Source of the DNA: Listeria monocytogenes
Lineage (GTDB): Bacteria > Bacillota > Bacilli > Lactobacillales > Listeriaceae
Reading direction: 5' to 3'
DNA length: 64,000 bases
NCBI RefSeq assembly: GCF_041765605.1
Contig: NZ_CP168900.1
Coordinates: forward strand, 1,442,001 to 1,506,000
The position numbers and the translations under genes were made by a program. Shown piece by piece: positions 36,796 through 46,134 of this stretch; position 1 is the first letter of the stretch; the number at the start of each line of letters is the position of its first letter. Below the pieces are notes generated by a model, which worked only from the letters and a program-made list of their open reading frames with translations, made no database searches and had not been told where the DNA came from.

Positions 36796-37179
36796 TTAAT
36801 CATTTGCAGAAAATCTCACAGTGTTTTGTGCTTTCTTCGGAAGTTTGTCAAAGATCAGCTGATAACTATTTTGAATTAAAGCAAATTCTGTTTCCGCTTC
36901 TACATCATATTTTTCATTGATCACGAGAGTAATCCAGTGCTGTTTATTTAAGTGATAGCCAGGTTTTATACCGCTATATTCATCGCGCAGCAAATCAATT
37001 CTTTCAGGCTGACATTTAACGCTAACATATAAATCTCCGTGATACATATGTATGAGCGCAAAAATCTTCCCACCAACTGTTAAAGCGTGCGTTTTTTTAT
37101 CAAATGGAAATGTTTCTTTGGCAGCTTGCAAAGTCAGACAAAGCGCGACTTTTTCTTGTAAAATTTGTTCGTAATTCAT
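36796..37179 (-). CDS. YjbR/MmcQ-family protein
   Basis: A 127-residue cytosolic protein of the YjbR/CyaY-like fold (DNA-binding-like 'MmcQ' family). The family segments are FPFDKKTHALTVGGKIFAL, VSVKCQPERIDLLRDEY, PGYHLNKQHWITLVI. Members are common but functionally obscure; some bind DNA in vitro. The ATG follows GGAGG. It is divergent from the ABC-F gene. Length is normal. Confidence 0.85.
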   Translation of the reverse strand: MNYEQILQEKVALCLTLQAAKETFPFDKKTHALTVGGKIFALIHMYHGDLYVSVKCQPERIDLLRDEYSGIKPGYHLNKQHWITLVINEKYDVEAETEFALIQNSYQLIFDKLPKKAQNTVRFSAND

Positions 37180-37318
37180 CCGGCTCTCCTCCTTATTTTG
37201 ATATTATAACATTTATTTATGTGTGTATGCTTTCTTTGCTACACTAACCATGTTAAAATAGTAGTAATTGTGCTTTTTCTGATTTCAAGAAGAAGTAACT
37301 TAGTATTGGAGGAAGAAA

Positions 37319-38920
37319 ATGTTAACTGTAAATAATGTTGGCTTACGCTACGGCGATAAAAAGCTATTTGAAGATGTTTCGATTAAATTTTTACCAGGTA
37401 ACTGTTATGGTCTGATTGGAGCAAATGGTGCTGGTAAATCAACGTTCCTAAAAGTGCTTTCTGGCGAGCTTGATTCACAAAGTGGTAATGTGCATATTGG
37501 TTCAGGTGAGCGTCTAGCTGTCCTTCGCCAAGATCATTTCCAGTATGATAATGAACTAGTTCTTAACACAGTAATCATGGGACATGAACGTCTATACAAA
37601 ATTATGGACGAAAAAAATGCCATTTATATGAAAGAAGATTTCAGTGATGAAGATGGTATCCGAGCTGCAGAACTAGAAGGCGAATTTGCTGAATTAGATG
37701 GTTGGGAAGCAGAATCTGACGCTGCTGTTTTATTAAACGGTCTAGGTATCCCTACTGACTTACACGGAAAACTTATGAAAGATTTAACTGGTGGAGAAAA
37801 AGTGAAAGTGCTTCTTGCACAAGCTTTATTTGGTAAACCAGATATCTTACTTCTGGATGAGCCTACCAACCACCTTGACATCCGTGCGATCCACTGGTTA
37901 GAAGAATTTTTAATCAACTTTGATAATACTGTTATCGTAGTATCCCATGACCGTCACTTCTTAAATAAAGTATGTACGCACATTGCGGATCTTGATTTCA
38001 GCAAAATTAAATTATATGTCGGAAACTATGATTTCTGGTATGAATCAAGCCAATTAGCTCAAACAATGATGGGCGATCGTAACAAGAAAAAAGAAGAAAA
38101 AATGAAAGAATTACAAGACTTTATTGCTCGTTTCAGTGCGAACGCATCGAAATCCAAACAAGCAACAAGCCGTAAAAAAATGCTCGAAAAAATCACGTTG
38201 GAAGATATTCAACCTTCTAGTCGTCGTTACCCTTTCATTCAGTTCAAACCGGACCGTGAAGTTGGGAATGACCTACTAACAGTAACAAACTTGTCTAAAA
38301 CAATTGATGGCGTGAAGATTCTTGATAATCTTTCTTTCTCTATCAATCGTAATGACAAAGTTGCTTTAGTTGGCGATGATGAAGTTGCAAAAACCGTTCT
38401 TTTCCAAATCCTTGCTGGCGAAATGGAGCCTGATGAAGGTAGCTATAAATGGGGTATCACAACAAGCCAAAGCTACTTCCCGAAAGACAACTCCGAATTC
38501 TTTGAGGAAAACGACATGAGTCTTGTAGAATGGCTACGTCAATTCTCTCCAGAAGATGACAGTGAAGCCTTCTTACGCGGATTCCTTGGCCGTATGCTCT
38601 TCAGTGGTGATGAAGTACTTAAAAAAGTACGCGTCCTATCTGGTGGAGAAAAAGTTCGTTGTATGTTATCCAAAATGATGCTTTCCGGATCAAACGTACT
38701 TCTACTTGACGAACCTACTAACCACTTGGACTTAGAATCAATCACTGCATTAAATAACGGTTTGGAAGCATTTAAAGGCGCAATGATTTTCGCTTCTCAT
38801 GACCATCAGTTATTACAAACAATTGCAACACGTATCATTAATTTATCAAAAGATCAATTTTACAATAAAGAAATTTCTTATGATGAGTATCTAAAAGAAG
38901 TAATGAACGTAGCAGAATAA
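37319..38920 (+). CDS. ABC-F family ATPase (YkpA-like)
   Basis: Soluble protein of 533 residues with two ABC ATPase domains. The first has Walker A GANGAGKST (about 34-42), signature LTGGEKVK and Walker B ILLLDEPTNH. A charged linker of ABC-F type with KKEEKMKELQDF lies between. The second domain has GDDEVAKTV in place of a standard Walker A, signature LSGGEKVR and LLLDEPTNH. Closest to B. subtilis YkpA, a translation-factor-like member acting on ribosomes; not an exporter. The second nucleotide site is degenerate in its P-loop, which is known in this subfamily. Its ATG follows GGAGG. Confidence 0.93.
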   Translation: MLTVNNVGLRYGDKKLFEDVSIKFLPGNCYGLIGANGAGKSTFLKVLSGELDSQSGNVHIGSGERLAVLRQDHFQYDNELVLNTVIMGHERLYKIMDEKNAIYMKEDFSDEDGIRAAELEGEFAELDGWEAESDAAVLLNGLGIPTDLHGKLMKDLTGGEKVKVLLAQALFGKPDILLLDEPTNHLDIRAIHWLEEFLINFDNTVIVVSHDRHFLNKVCTHIADLDFSKIKLYVGNYDFWYESSQLAQTMMGDRNKKKEEKMKELQDFIARFSANASKSKQATSRKKMLEKITLEDIQPSSRRYPFIQFKPDREVGNDLLTVTNLSKTIDGVKILDNLSFSINRNDKVALVGDDEVAKTVLFQILAGEMEPDEGSYKWGITTSQSYFPKDNSEFFEENDMSLVEWLRQFSPEDDSEAFLRGFLGRMLFSGDEVLKKVRVLSGGEKVRCMLSKMMLSGSNVLLLDEPTNHLDLESITALNNGLEAFKGAMIFASHDHQLLQTIATRIINLSKDQFYNKEISYDEYLKEVMNVAE

Positions 38921-38921
38921 T

Positions 38922-38957
38922 AAAAAACAATATCCCGAAAATGGGATATTGTTTTTT
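38922..38957. terminator. Bidirectional terminator
   Basis: ACAATATCCC (38927-38936) pairs with GGGATATTGT (38943-38952), with A and T runs outside. It serves the ABC-F gene and the convergent membrane protein. Confidence 0.88.
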
Positions 38958-39606
38958 ATTTTAGTTCTAATTTACCTGTTTCCGTAGTAATTGGTGTAGT
39001 TGATTCATTTAGATAGCTTAGGAAACTGTAAGAAATCCAAGTTATATCAGAAACTTTGTCTAATTTATTCACTGGAAAAACGATTTTACCTTTGGCGGTT
39101 TCGCCAGGCTTAATTTCAGTTGTTTCAAAATTAGATAAAACAGGGTCTCCCCCATTTAATTCCATCTTATTTGCTTCTAATTGTCCTTGATTTGGATAGG
39201 TTTCAAGTATTTTAGTTGCGTTGTTGGTGATTTCTAGCTCGATAGTAATACTACCATCAACTGATTTACTTTCAGAGGTTGAATATGTTTTTTTCTTTTC
39301 GACCGTTACAGAGGTGATTTTTTTCTTAATATTATCTGCGGAATCTTCATAGTTTATTTGATAGGTCTTTGTTTCTTCAGGAGTTGCTTGACTTGTTCCT
39401 TTAGAAGAATAATTAAACACATCATTTTGTACTTGCTGATAATGTGAAAAACTAACAATAATACCAATAATGGATCCAACCATTAACAACATTCCTGCAC
39501 TAGTTAAAATAGCCCCAATCTTCCGTCTAGCTGGGAAAAATAAAATAACGATACCTGCAATAAAAATTAAGAAAGCACATATTCCGGCAATAATCCAAAT
39601 TTCCAT
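38956..39606 (-). CDS. Hypothetical two-helix membrane protein with exported beta domain
   Basis: 216 residues: two hydrophobic helices at the N-terminus (about 3-24 and 33-54), then an extracytoplasmic domain with repeated strand and charged patterns (TSVTVEKKKTYSTSE, ITIELEITNNATKILETY, GETAKGKIVFPV). The last part resembles the DUF4352/DUF5067-type immunoglobulin-like domains of Firmicute surface proteins, but I cannot be sure. It has no lipobox. It lies 52 bases downstream of the flavoenzyme gene and may share its SigB-driven transcript. Confidence 0.7.
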   Translation of the reverse strand: MEIWIIAGICAFLIFIAGIVILFFPARRKIGAILTSAGMLLMVGSIIGIIVSFSHYQQVQNDVFNYSSKGTSQATPEETKTYQINYEDSADNIKKKITSVTVEKKKTYSTSESKSVDGSITIELEITNNATKILETYPNQGQLEANKMELNGGDPVLSNFETTEIKPGETAKGKIVFPVNKLDKVSDITWISYSFLSYLNESTTPITTETGKLELK

Positions 39607-39658
39607 CTTATTTGCTCCTTTTATGCGAATTTCTCCCTCACTATAACATATTTATCCT

Positions 39659-40999
39659 TTAGTTCAAAGCAGTTAAGTCACTTGCAGGAGATGGATAAGC
39701 AAAAATAACAGATTGTAAATCAGCTAAAGTTAGGTTTGCTTTCATTAAGATGGCAATGTAATTTATTATATAATCCGCTTCTTCACTAAGAAAATGAGCG
39801 CCTTTGATTTGCCCTGTCTCTCTATCTTCAATGATTTTTGCGAGCGCAATTTGTTCATTGGTTCGTTTATAAGTGTACCAATTTGTTGTGTCGTGATTTT
39901 TAATTTGATATTTTTCTGGATGCGCTTTTGCTTCTTCTGCACTTATACCAATGCTTGCCAGTTTGGGACTCGTAAAAACGACGCTTGGTATTGCTGGATA
40001 AATTATTTTTTCGTCGCCGCCAATGACATTTTTAGCAACAAATGCTGCTTCCATGCTGACAACGGGTGTTAAAGGTGCTCCTTTTGTTGCCGCGACATCG
40101 CCACATGCGTAGATATGAGGGTTATTAGTGGTTTGAAGTTTTTCATTAACGATAATGCCTTTTTTAGTGTAGTCAATGTTGGCATTTTCCAATGATAGAT
40201 GCGCAATGTTTGGTTTTCTGCCAGTTGCTCCAATAATTAAATCTGTTTGTAATGAAAATCCATCTTTGCCATGAATATGCAGTTTTTCCCCCTTATTTTC
40301 AACCTTCGTAATATCTGTGTCAAAATGGAAATGGATACCTTCCTCTTTCATATTGGACACTAATGCAGCCACGAAATCAGGATCAAATTTTTTTAAAGGT
40401 TCGCTATTATGGTGGATCATATGCACTTCTCTCCCTGCTGCGAGTGCTATGGAGGCAAATTCAAATGAAATATAGCCACCACCAATAAACACAACAGAAT
40501 CAGGGAGTTTTTCAAGTGATAAAAAATCATCACTGGTTTGAATGTATTCTTGCCCTTCTACTTTTAACGTGCTTGGTGTTGCTCCTGTTGCGATGACAAT
40601 TTTTTCAGCATAAATTAAATCATCGCCGACTTGCAAGGAATGGGAATCTTGGAAACTAGCTGCACCAAAGAATGTCTCAATCCCGGCTTCTTGAAAGCTT
40701 TCCAAACGACTTTCGGGAACATTCTCGACAAATGTTTCTTTAAATGCCATTAAATCAGTCCAGCTAATCGTCGCTGCTTGCTTAATGCCTTTACCACGTA
40801 GTCTTGTAGAAAGATTTCTTGCTTCGCTTGCACCGACGAGAACTTTTTTAGGGTCACAGCCTCTGAGGACACACGTTCCGCCCCAACTGCGCTCTTCTAC
40901 TACAGCTACTTTTAAACCGGCCGCCTGCGCCTCAAATGCTACTGTTGTACCACTTGCACCGCTTCCGATTATTACGACATCATATGTATATTTTGCCAT
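39659..40999 (-). CDS. Glutathione-reductase-like flavoprotein disulfide reductase
   Basis: FAD- and NAD(P)H-dependent disulfide reductase of 446 residues, annotated as glutathione reductase in Listeria. The FAD motif GSGASGTTVA, the redox-active pair Cys43/Cys48 (GGTCVLRGCDPKK), the NADPH motif GGGYISFEFASIA, and the second FAD contact ACGDVA are all intact. At the C-terminus, where GR, MerA and lipoamide dehydrogenase have HPT-x2-E with the catalytic His, this protein reads YPSPASDL. So the proton-donating His and its Glu are missing. A SigB promoter lies upstream. Its substrate may differ from glutathione. Confidence 0.9.
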   Translation of the reverse strand: MAKYTYDVVIIGSGASGTTVAFEAQAAGLKVAVVEERSWGGTCVLRGCDPKKVLVGASEARNLSTRLRGKGIKQAATISWTDLMAFKETFVENVPESRLESFQEAGIETFFGAASFQDSHSLQVGDDLIYAEKIVIATGATPSTLKVEGQEYIQTSDDFLSLEKLPDSVVFIGGGYISFEFASIALAAGREVHMIHHNSEPLKKFDPDFVAALVSNMKEEGIHFHFDTDITKVENKGEKLHIHGKDGFSLQTDLIIGATGRKPNIAHLSLENANIDYTKKGIIVNEKLQTTNNPHIYACGDVAATKGAPLTPVVSMEAAFVAKNVIGGDEKIIYPAIPSVVFTSPKLASIGISAEEAKAHPEKYQIKNHDTTNWYTYKRTNEQIALAKIIEDRETGQIKGAHFLSEEADYIINYIAILMKANLTLADLQSVIFAYPSPASDLTALN

Positions 41000-41023
41000 C
41001 TAAATCACTCCTTCCTTGCTTGT

Positions 41024-41049
41024 TTTCCCGTCTAATTTCACTTTCAAAC
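41024..41049 (-). promoter_or_regulatory. SigB promoter of the flavoprotein gene
   Basis: On the minus strand, GTTT, 16 bp, GGGAAA, with the same spacing as the opuC promoter. It is just ahead of the ribosome site AAGGAGTG. Confidence 0.8.
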
Positions 41050-41083
41050 GAAAAAAACTGCCACACACGAATGTGTAGCAGTT
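41050..41083 (-). terminator. rnjB operon terminator
   Basis: On the minus strand, AACTGCTACACA and TGTGTGGCAGTT pair around TTCG, then seven T follow. It is directly above the SigB promoter of the next gene. Confidence 0.88.
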
Positions 41084-41087
41084 CATT

Positions 41088-42755
41088 CTATACTTCCATA
41101 ATAATTGGTAAAATCATTGGACGTCGTTTTGTTTGTTCAAATAAGTAGCGATTTAATTGATCGCGAATATCTTGTTTTAATTTCGCCCATTCAAAGCCTG
41201 TTTCTTGAAGATTTTTTTCGACAATTTTTGTGACAACTTTGGAAGACTCTTCAATTAAATGTTCTGATTCGCGCACGTAGATAAAGCCGCGTGAAATAAT
41301 TTCAGGACCTGAAGTAATGGTTTTTGATTTGCGATTTAGTGTTACTACTACGATGAAAATGCCGTCTTCTGAAAGCAATTTACGGTCGCGTAGTACGATG
41401 TTTCCAACGTCCCCAACACCTAATCCATCAATTAAAGTATTACCAGAATAAACGCGATTACCGGCTGTCATTTTATCATTTTTATATTCTAAAATTTCAC
41501 CTTTACCAACGATAAATACTTCTGATTTCGCCATACCAACTTCATGAGCCAATTTAGCGTGGCTAATTAACATACGATATTCTCCGTGAACTGGAACAAA
41601 ATATCTTGGTTTTAATAAGTTAATCATTAATTTTAAATCTTCTTGGCTTGCATGGCCAGAGATGAATAGATTGTTACTCATAGTGAGCACTTTCGCGCCT
41701 GCTTTATAGAGCATATCCATTGTTTTAGCCATCATTGTTTCAAGAGATGGTGATGGCGTCGTCGTAATGTAAACAGTATCACCAGGTTTGATGTTGAATT
41801 GTGGATGATTTCCTTTAGTCATTAATTGTAATGATTGAATTGGTTCTCCTAGATTACCTGTTTCAATAATAGTAATTTCGTCATCGCTATATTTTTTAAG
41901 TTCTTTTAACGGAACAATTAAGTCTTCTTCAATGACGATTTTACCTAAACTGCCAGCAATTTCGAAAACGCGCTCTAATTCTTTACCAACAATAGCGACT
42001 TTACGTTTGGTTGCAACGGATGCATCGAGTACTTGTTGTAAGCGAATTAAATTAGAAGCTACACAAGCGACGATAATTCTGCCGTCTGCCATTCGGAAAG
42101 CATGTCTAATTTCTTCTTCAATTAAACTATCGCTAGAAGTTGTTCCAGGGTGCTCAGCCTCTGAACTATCTGAAAGTAAAGCTAGTACCCCTTTTTCGCC
42201 AAATTCTGCAATGTGGCTTAAATCAGAAGCATAGCCGTCCTTCGCTGATTGATCGAATTTGAAATCCCCTGTATAAACAATAGATCCTTCGCTTGTTTCA
42301 AGAACAATCCCAACAGAATCAGGAATAGTGTGCGTTGTACGGAAAAAGGAAACATCAATTTTTGAAAAGGATAAAGTTGTTTCTTCGTTAACGACATGGA
42401 AATTCTTGAAGCGTAGTTTGCGATGCTCTTTAAGCGCTGATTTTGCTAGGGCAATCGTTAATTCTGTCCCGTAAACAGGCGCTTTGATTTTTTGAAGTAA
42501 GTATGGCAATGCACCAATAGCATCTTCGTGACCATGCGTTAGGAAAATAGCTTTTACACGATCTTTATTTTCTTCTAAATATTTGAAATCAGGGATTACA
42601 ATGTCGATTCCTAGTAATTCATTTTCTGGGAACATTAAGCCCGCATCTAATATAAAGATATCTTCGTCTATTTCTACTACATATAAATTTTTGCCACTTT
42701 CATCGACGCCGCCGAGTGGAATGATTTTTATGTTTTTCGCTTTTTTTATTGTCAA
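41088..42755 (-). CDS. rnjB: Ribonuclease J2
   Basis: Beta-lactamase-fold/beta-CASP RNase, 555 residues, partner of RNase J1. The metal motif is HGHEDA (His74, His76, Asp78) where catalytic members have HGHEDH; the altered last residue is typical of J2 paralogues, whose own nuclease activity is weak. The later motifs SDSSEAEHPG and HVHGEYR-like VPVHGEYRML are present. It starts at TTG 42755 behind AAAGGAGG. It is the last gene of asd-dapG-dapA-rnjB, the same order as in B. subtilis. Confidence 0.95.
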   Translation of the reverse strand: MTIKKAKNIKIIPLGGVDESGKNLYVVEIDEDIFILDAGLMFPENELLGIDIVIPDFKYLEENKDRVKAIFLTHGHEDAIGALPYLLQKIKAPVYGTELTIALAKSALKEHRKLRFKNFHVVNEETTLSFSKIDVSFFRTTHTIPDSVGIVLETSEGSIVYTGDFKFDQSAKDGYASDLSHIAEFGEKGVLALLSDSSEAEHPGTTSSDSLIEEEIRHAFRMADGRIIVACVASNLIRLQQVLDASVATKRKVAIVGKELERVFEIAGSLGKIVIEEDLIVPLKELKKYSDDEITIIETGNLGEPIQSLQLMTKGNHPQFNIKPGDTVYITTTPSPSLETMMAKTMDMLYKAGAKVLTMSNNLFISGHASQEDLKLMINLLKPRYFVPVHGEYRMLISHAKLAHEVGMAKSEVFIVGKGEILEYKNDKMTAGNRVYSGNTLIDGLGVGDVGNIVLRDRKLLSEDGIFIVVVTLNRKSKTITSGPEIISRGFIYVRESEHLIEESSKVVTKIVEKNLQETGFEWAKLKQDIRDQLNRYLFEQTKRRPMILPIIMEV

Positions 42756-42774
42756 AGCGTAGACCTCCTTTGAA

Positions 42775-43656
42775 CTATTTAGAAAGTCCTTCTAATATAG
42801 CTTGTAATTTCGTTCCTTGTTCAGCATTCAAATCTACAAGTGGTAGTCTTACAGGTCCAACACTAATGCCTTGTTGATTGAGTAAATATTTTGTTGGTGC
42901 TGGGTTTGGTACAGAGAATAAGCCGTTCATGAGTGGCAATAATTCTCGGTGGATTTGAGCTGCTTTTTGCACTTCTCCACGCTCAAATGCTTGAATCATT
43001 TCTTGCATTTCATTTCCTACAACATGGCTAGCAACAGAAATAACGCCGTTTCCGCCTACTGCAAGGATTGGTAAAGTTAAGCTATCATCGCCACTGTACA
43101 CTTGGAAATCGTCTGAAGTTTCAGCGATGATTTTACTAATATTATCCAAATTACCACTAGATTCTTTCACGCCAACAATATTAGGTAATGCTGCTAAGCG
43201 AATAATGGTTTCTGGTTCGATATTAACCACACTACGACCAGGAATATTGTAAATAACTACCGGTAAATCAGAAGCTTCCGCAACCGCAGCAAAATGTGCA
43301 TACAAGCCATCTTGGTTTGGTTTGTTGTAATATGGTGCAACGATTAAAACGGCATCAATACCACCAAGCTCGGCAACTTCTTTTGTAAACGCGATTGTTT
43401 CTGCTGTGTTATTGGAGCCAGTCCCAGCAATTAATTTTGCACGTCCGTCATTTGTTTCGATTACTTGGCGGAATAATTTTATTTTTTCATCATGCGACAA
43501 AGTTGGTGATTCACCTGTTGTTCCGGCGATTACTAAACCGTCTGAGCCATTTTCGATTAAGTGGTTCACGAGATGATGAATTCTTTTTTTGCATACTTTA
43601 TCTTTTTCTGGGTGAATTGGTGTCACCATTGCTGTAATTACTTTCCCTAAATCCAT
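42775..43656 (-). CDS. dapA: 4-hydroxy-tetrahydrodipicolinate synthase
   Basis: Condenses pyruvate with aspartate semialdehyde, first committed step to diaminopimelate and lysine. The 293 residues have the Schiff-base Lys164 (VGVKESSG), the catalytic Tyr136 (VIYNIPGR), and the pyruvate-binding GTTGES motif (about 45-50). The ATG follows GGAGG at a good distance. It lies 14 bases downstream of dapG. Confidence 0.98.
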   Translation of the reverse strand: MDLGKVITAMVTPIHPEKDKVCKKRIHHLVNHLIENGSDGLVIAGTTGESPTLSHDEKIKLFRQVIETNDGRAKLIAGTGSNNTAETIAFTKEVAELGGIDAVLIVAPYYNKPNQDGLYAHFAAVAEASDLPVVIYNIPGRSVVNIEPETIIRLAALPNIVGVKESSGNLDNISKIIAETSDDFQVYSGDDSLTLPILAVGGNGVISVASHVVGNEMQEMIQAFERGEVQKAAQIHRELLPLMNGLFSVPNPAPTKYLLNQQGISVGPVRLPLVDLNAEQGTKLQAILEGLSK

Positions 43657-43670
43657 CTTTCATTTCCTCC

Positions 43671-44882
43671 TTACTTAATTTCCAAACAAAATACGTCATG
43701 AAGGGCATTGACTGCTGAAATTAAGTCCTCTTCTCTTACTAATACCCAAATAGTAGTATGACTATCCGCCGACTGTAAAATGGGAATGTTTTTTTCAGAT
43801 AATGCGCCAACGATTTTTGCAGTAACACCGGGAACGCCTGTGATTCCGGCACCAACAATAGAAACTTTCGCACAAGCTTGTCGTACAGATGTTTCTAAGG
43901 CCTCGTCTTCTAATAGTTGTTTCACTACATGAGATTTTTCTTCTGGCACCGTAAAAATGACAGAGTTGGTAGAGATGTTAATGAAATCAAGGCTGATTCC
44001 TGCATCTGCTAATATTTTAAAAGCTAGTTGTTGTGCTTTTACCGTATCTGTTTGTACGGATATTTGTGTTAAATTGGTTACATGAGCTACGCCGGTTACC
44101 ATTCGTTCTTTCACATCAAAATGACCTGAATCATCGGCTAATGAAGTAACGAGTGTTCCGGTGCTTTCCAAATAAGTAGAACGAATCCGCATAGGGATTT
44201 TTGCTGTCATCGCAATTTCGACTGCACGTGGATGGATAACTTTTGCTCCTTGGTAAGCCATATTACTTACTTCGTTATAGCTTACTCGTGGAAGTGAACG
44301 CGCATGTTCCACTATACGAGGATCTGCTGTCATCATACCATCTACGTCTGTAAAAATATCAATGTAGTCAGCTTGCAACGAAACCCCAAGTGCTGCGGCA
44401 GATGTATCACTTCCGCCACGTCCGAGTGTCGTAATATCCCCATTTGCAGTAATACCTTGAAAGCCAGCAACCACTGCGACATCAAGTTCAGCTAATGCAT
44501 TTTTCAAACGAGTCGTGTCGACTTCTGTTATTTTAGCATTTAAATGGTCATCTGATGTAACGATGCCCGCTTGTCCGCCGGAAAATGCTTCTGCTTTAAT
44601 ACCTGCTTCTTTCAACATATTGGTAAATACCGATGCAGAAATTGTCTCGCCAACAGATAGTAGTGTATCTTGTTCTCTTGCTGTTAACTTGGTATTTTTA
44701 GCGCCAATAAGTTCTAATAAAGTATCCGTTGCATAAGGATCCCCATATCTACCAATTGCCGAAACGACAACAACAACTTTATAACCTTCTTTTAGTACTT
44801 GCTTGATGTGGTTGAAAGCCATCAGACGGGATTTTTCATTTTGTACGGATGTTCCGCCAAATTTTTGAACTATAATTTTCAT
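43671..44882 (-). CDS. dapG: Aspartokinase (DapG type)
   Basis: Phosphorylates aspartate to start the aspartate pathway. The 403 residues have KFGGTSVQ near the N-terminus, the FTDVDGMMTADPR loop (motif FTDVDGM), and two C-terminal ACT domains (about 260-400), so it is a single-chain regulated enzyme. By operon context it corresponds to the diaminopimelate-sensitive aspartokinase I of Bacillus rather than LysC. It ends 14 bases before dapA and begins 11 bases after asd. Confidence 0.95.
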   Translation of the reverse strand: MKIIVQKFGGTSVQNEKSRLMAFNHIKQVLKEGYKVVVVVSAIGRYGDPYATDTLLELIGAKNTKLTAREQDTLLSVGETISASVFTNMLKEAGIKAEAFSGGQAGIVTSDDHLNAKITEVDTTRLKNALAELDVAVVAGFQGITANGDITTLGRGGSDTSAAALGVSLQADYIDIFTDVDGMMTADPRIVEHARSLPRVSYNEVSNMAYQGAKVIHPRAVEIAMTAKIPMRIRSTYLESTGTLVTSLADDSGHFDVKERMVTGVAHVTNLTQISVQTDTVKAQQLAFKILADAGISLDFINISTNSVIFTVPEEKSHVVKQLLEDEALETSVRQACAKVSIVGAGITGVPGVTAKIVGALSEKNIPILQSADSHTTIWVLVREEDLISAVNALHDVFCLEIK

Positions 44883-44893
44883 TACTTACACCT

Positions 44894-45937
44894 CTAAATA
44901 ATCGCTAGTTTGACTAAACTTTCAGCTATTTGAATCGAATTCCATGCGGCACCTTTTAGTAGGTTGTCGGAAACAATCCACATGTGGAAGCCTTTAGAAT
45001 CGTCTATGTCAGCGCGAATACGACCAACAAATACTTCTTTTTTACCAGCAGCTTGAACTGCTTGCGGGTATACTTGATTGGCTGGATCATCTTCAAGTAC
45101 AACACCAGGTGCATTTTTTAAAGCATTTTGAATTTCTTTAGCAGTTACACCTTCCTTATCTACTTCAATATAAACACTTTCGGAGTGGCCGCTAACTACT
45201 GGAATACGAACGCACGTAGCGGAAACTTTTATAGCATTATCTTCCATGATTTTTTTCGTTTCATTGATCATTTTCATTTCTTCATATGTATAATCATTCT
45301 CTGTGAAAACGTCAATTTGCGGTAAAGCATTAAAAGCGATTGGATAATGTTTTTTGTCCCCTTTAACGGGCATGATTTGCGGAGTGAATTCTTTACCATC
45401 TAAAACAGCTCTACTACCATCTTTTAATTCTTGAATGGCACTTACACCAGAGCCAGAAACAGCTTGATAAGTAGAAACGATAATGCGATTTAAGCCAAAT
45501 GCTTCTCGAATCGGTTCGAGGGCTGCTACCATTTGAATAGTGGAACAGTTAGGATTAGCAATAATACCATTATGTGAGAAAAGTGCTTTTTCATTCACTT
45601 CTGGAACGACTAATGGGACAGTTGGATCCATCCGGTAAGCGCTTGTGTTGTCAATTACAATGGCGCCGCGCTTAACCGCTTCTTTCGCAAGCGCTTTGGA
45701 AACAGAACCACCGGCACTAAATAAAGCAATATCAACGCCTTCAAAACTTTCAGGTGTTGCTTCTTGAATGATTACTTCTTCCCCTCGGAAGGATAGTTTT
45801 TTCCCAGCAGAACGAATAGAAGACAAGAATGAAACTTGCTTTATCTTAAAAGTCGCCGCCTCTTCTAGTAATTCAATCATTTGGGTACCAACTGCACCAG
45901 TGGCACCTACAACTGCGACATGATAGCTTTTTGTCAT
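44894..45937 (-). CDS. asd: Aspartate-semialdehyde dehydrogenase
   Basis: Reduces aspartyl phosphate to aspartate semialdehyde with NADPH. The 347 residues have the GATGAVG nucleotide motif at 11-17, the catalytic Cys131 in NPNCSTIQ, and the later GHSESV and RIRAD segments. It is the first gene of the asd-dapG-dapA-rnjB operon. The ATG follows a strong GGAGGA. The leader contains the hairpin ATTTCTG-N8-CAGAAAT (45971-45992) of unknown role. Confidence 0.97.
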   Translation of the reverse strand: MTKSYHVAVVGATGAVGTQMIELLEEAATFKIKQVSFLSSIRSAGKKLSFRGEEVIIQEATPESFEGVDIALFSAGGSVSKALAKEAVKRGAIVIDNTSAYRMDPTVPLVVPEVNEKALFSHNGIIANPNCSTIQMVAALEPIREAFGLNRIIVSTYQAVSGSGVSAIQELKDGSRAVLDGKEFTPQIMPVKGDKKHYPIAFNALPQIDVFTENDYTYEEMKMINETKKIMEDNAIKVSATCVRIPVVSGHSESVYIEVDKEGVTAKEIQNALKNAPGVVLEDDPANQVYPQAVQAAGKKEVFVGRIRADIDDSKGFHMWIVSDNLLKGAAWNSIQIAESLVKLAII

Positions 45938-45970
45938 AGTTTACAATTCCTCCTTCAATTTAATCCTCGT

Positions 45971-45992
45971 ATTTCTGCCTGAAAACAGAAAT
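45971..45992 (-). other. Hairpin in the asd leader
   Basis: Seven perfect base pairs with an 8-nt loop between the promoter-like TATGAT near 46014 and the ribosome site. It lacks a T run, so it is not a terminator. Confidence 0.4.
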
Positions 45993-46100
45993 CTGGTTAA
46001 TTTTACACTTACTTTATCATACCATAATCAAAGCCATTTCGCAGGTTTTTATACGCATTAGCAACTATTTTTTTAAATTGTTTGTTAGTTTGAAATAAAA

Positions 46101-46134
46101 AAACCACTTTCACATAAATGAAAGTGGTTTTTGA
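46101..46134 (-). terminator. Terminator after the PBP gene
   Basis: AAAACCACTTTCA pairs with TGAAAGTGGTTTT around loop CATAAA, immediately beyond the stop codon. Confidence 0.9.

Noticed and set aside
37319-38920. ABC-F protein as an antibiotic-resistance determinant
   Set aside because: It resembles YkpA, a general ABC-F protein, rather than Vga/Msr/Lsa types.
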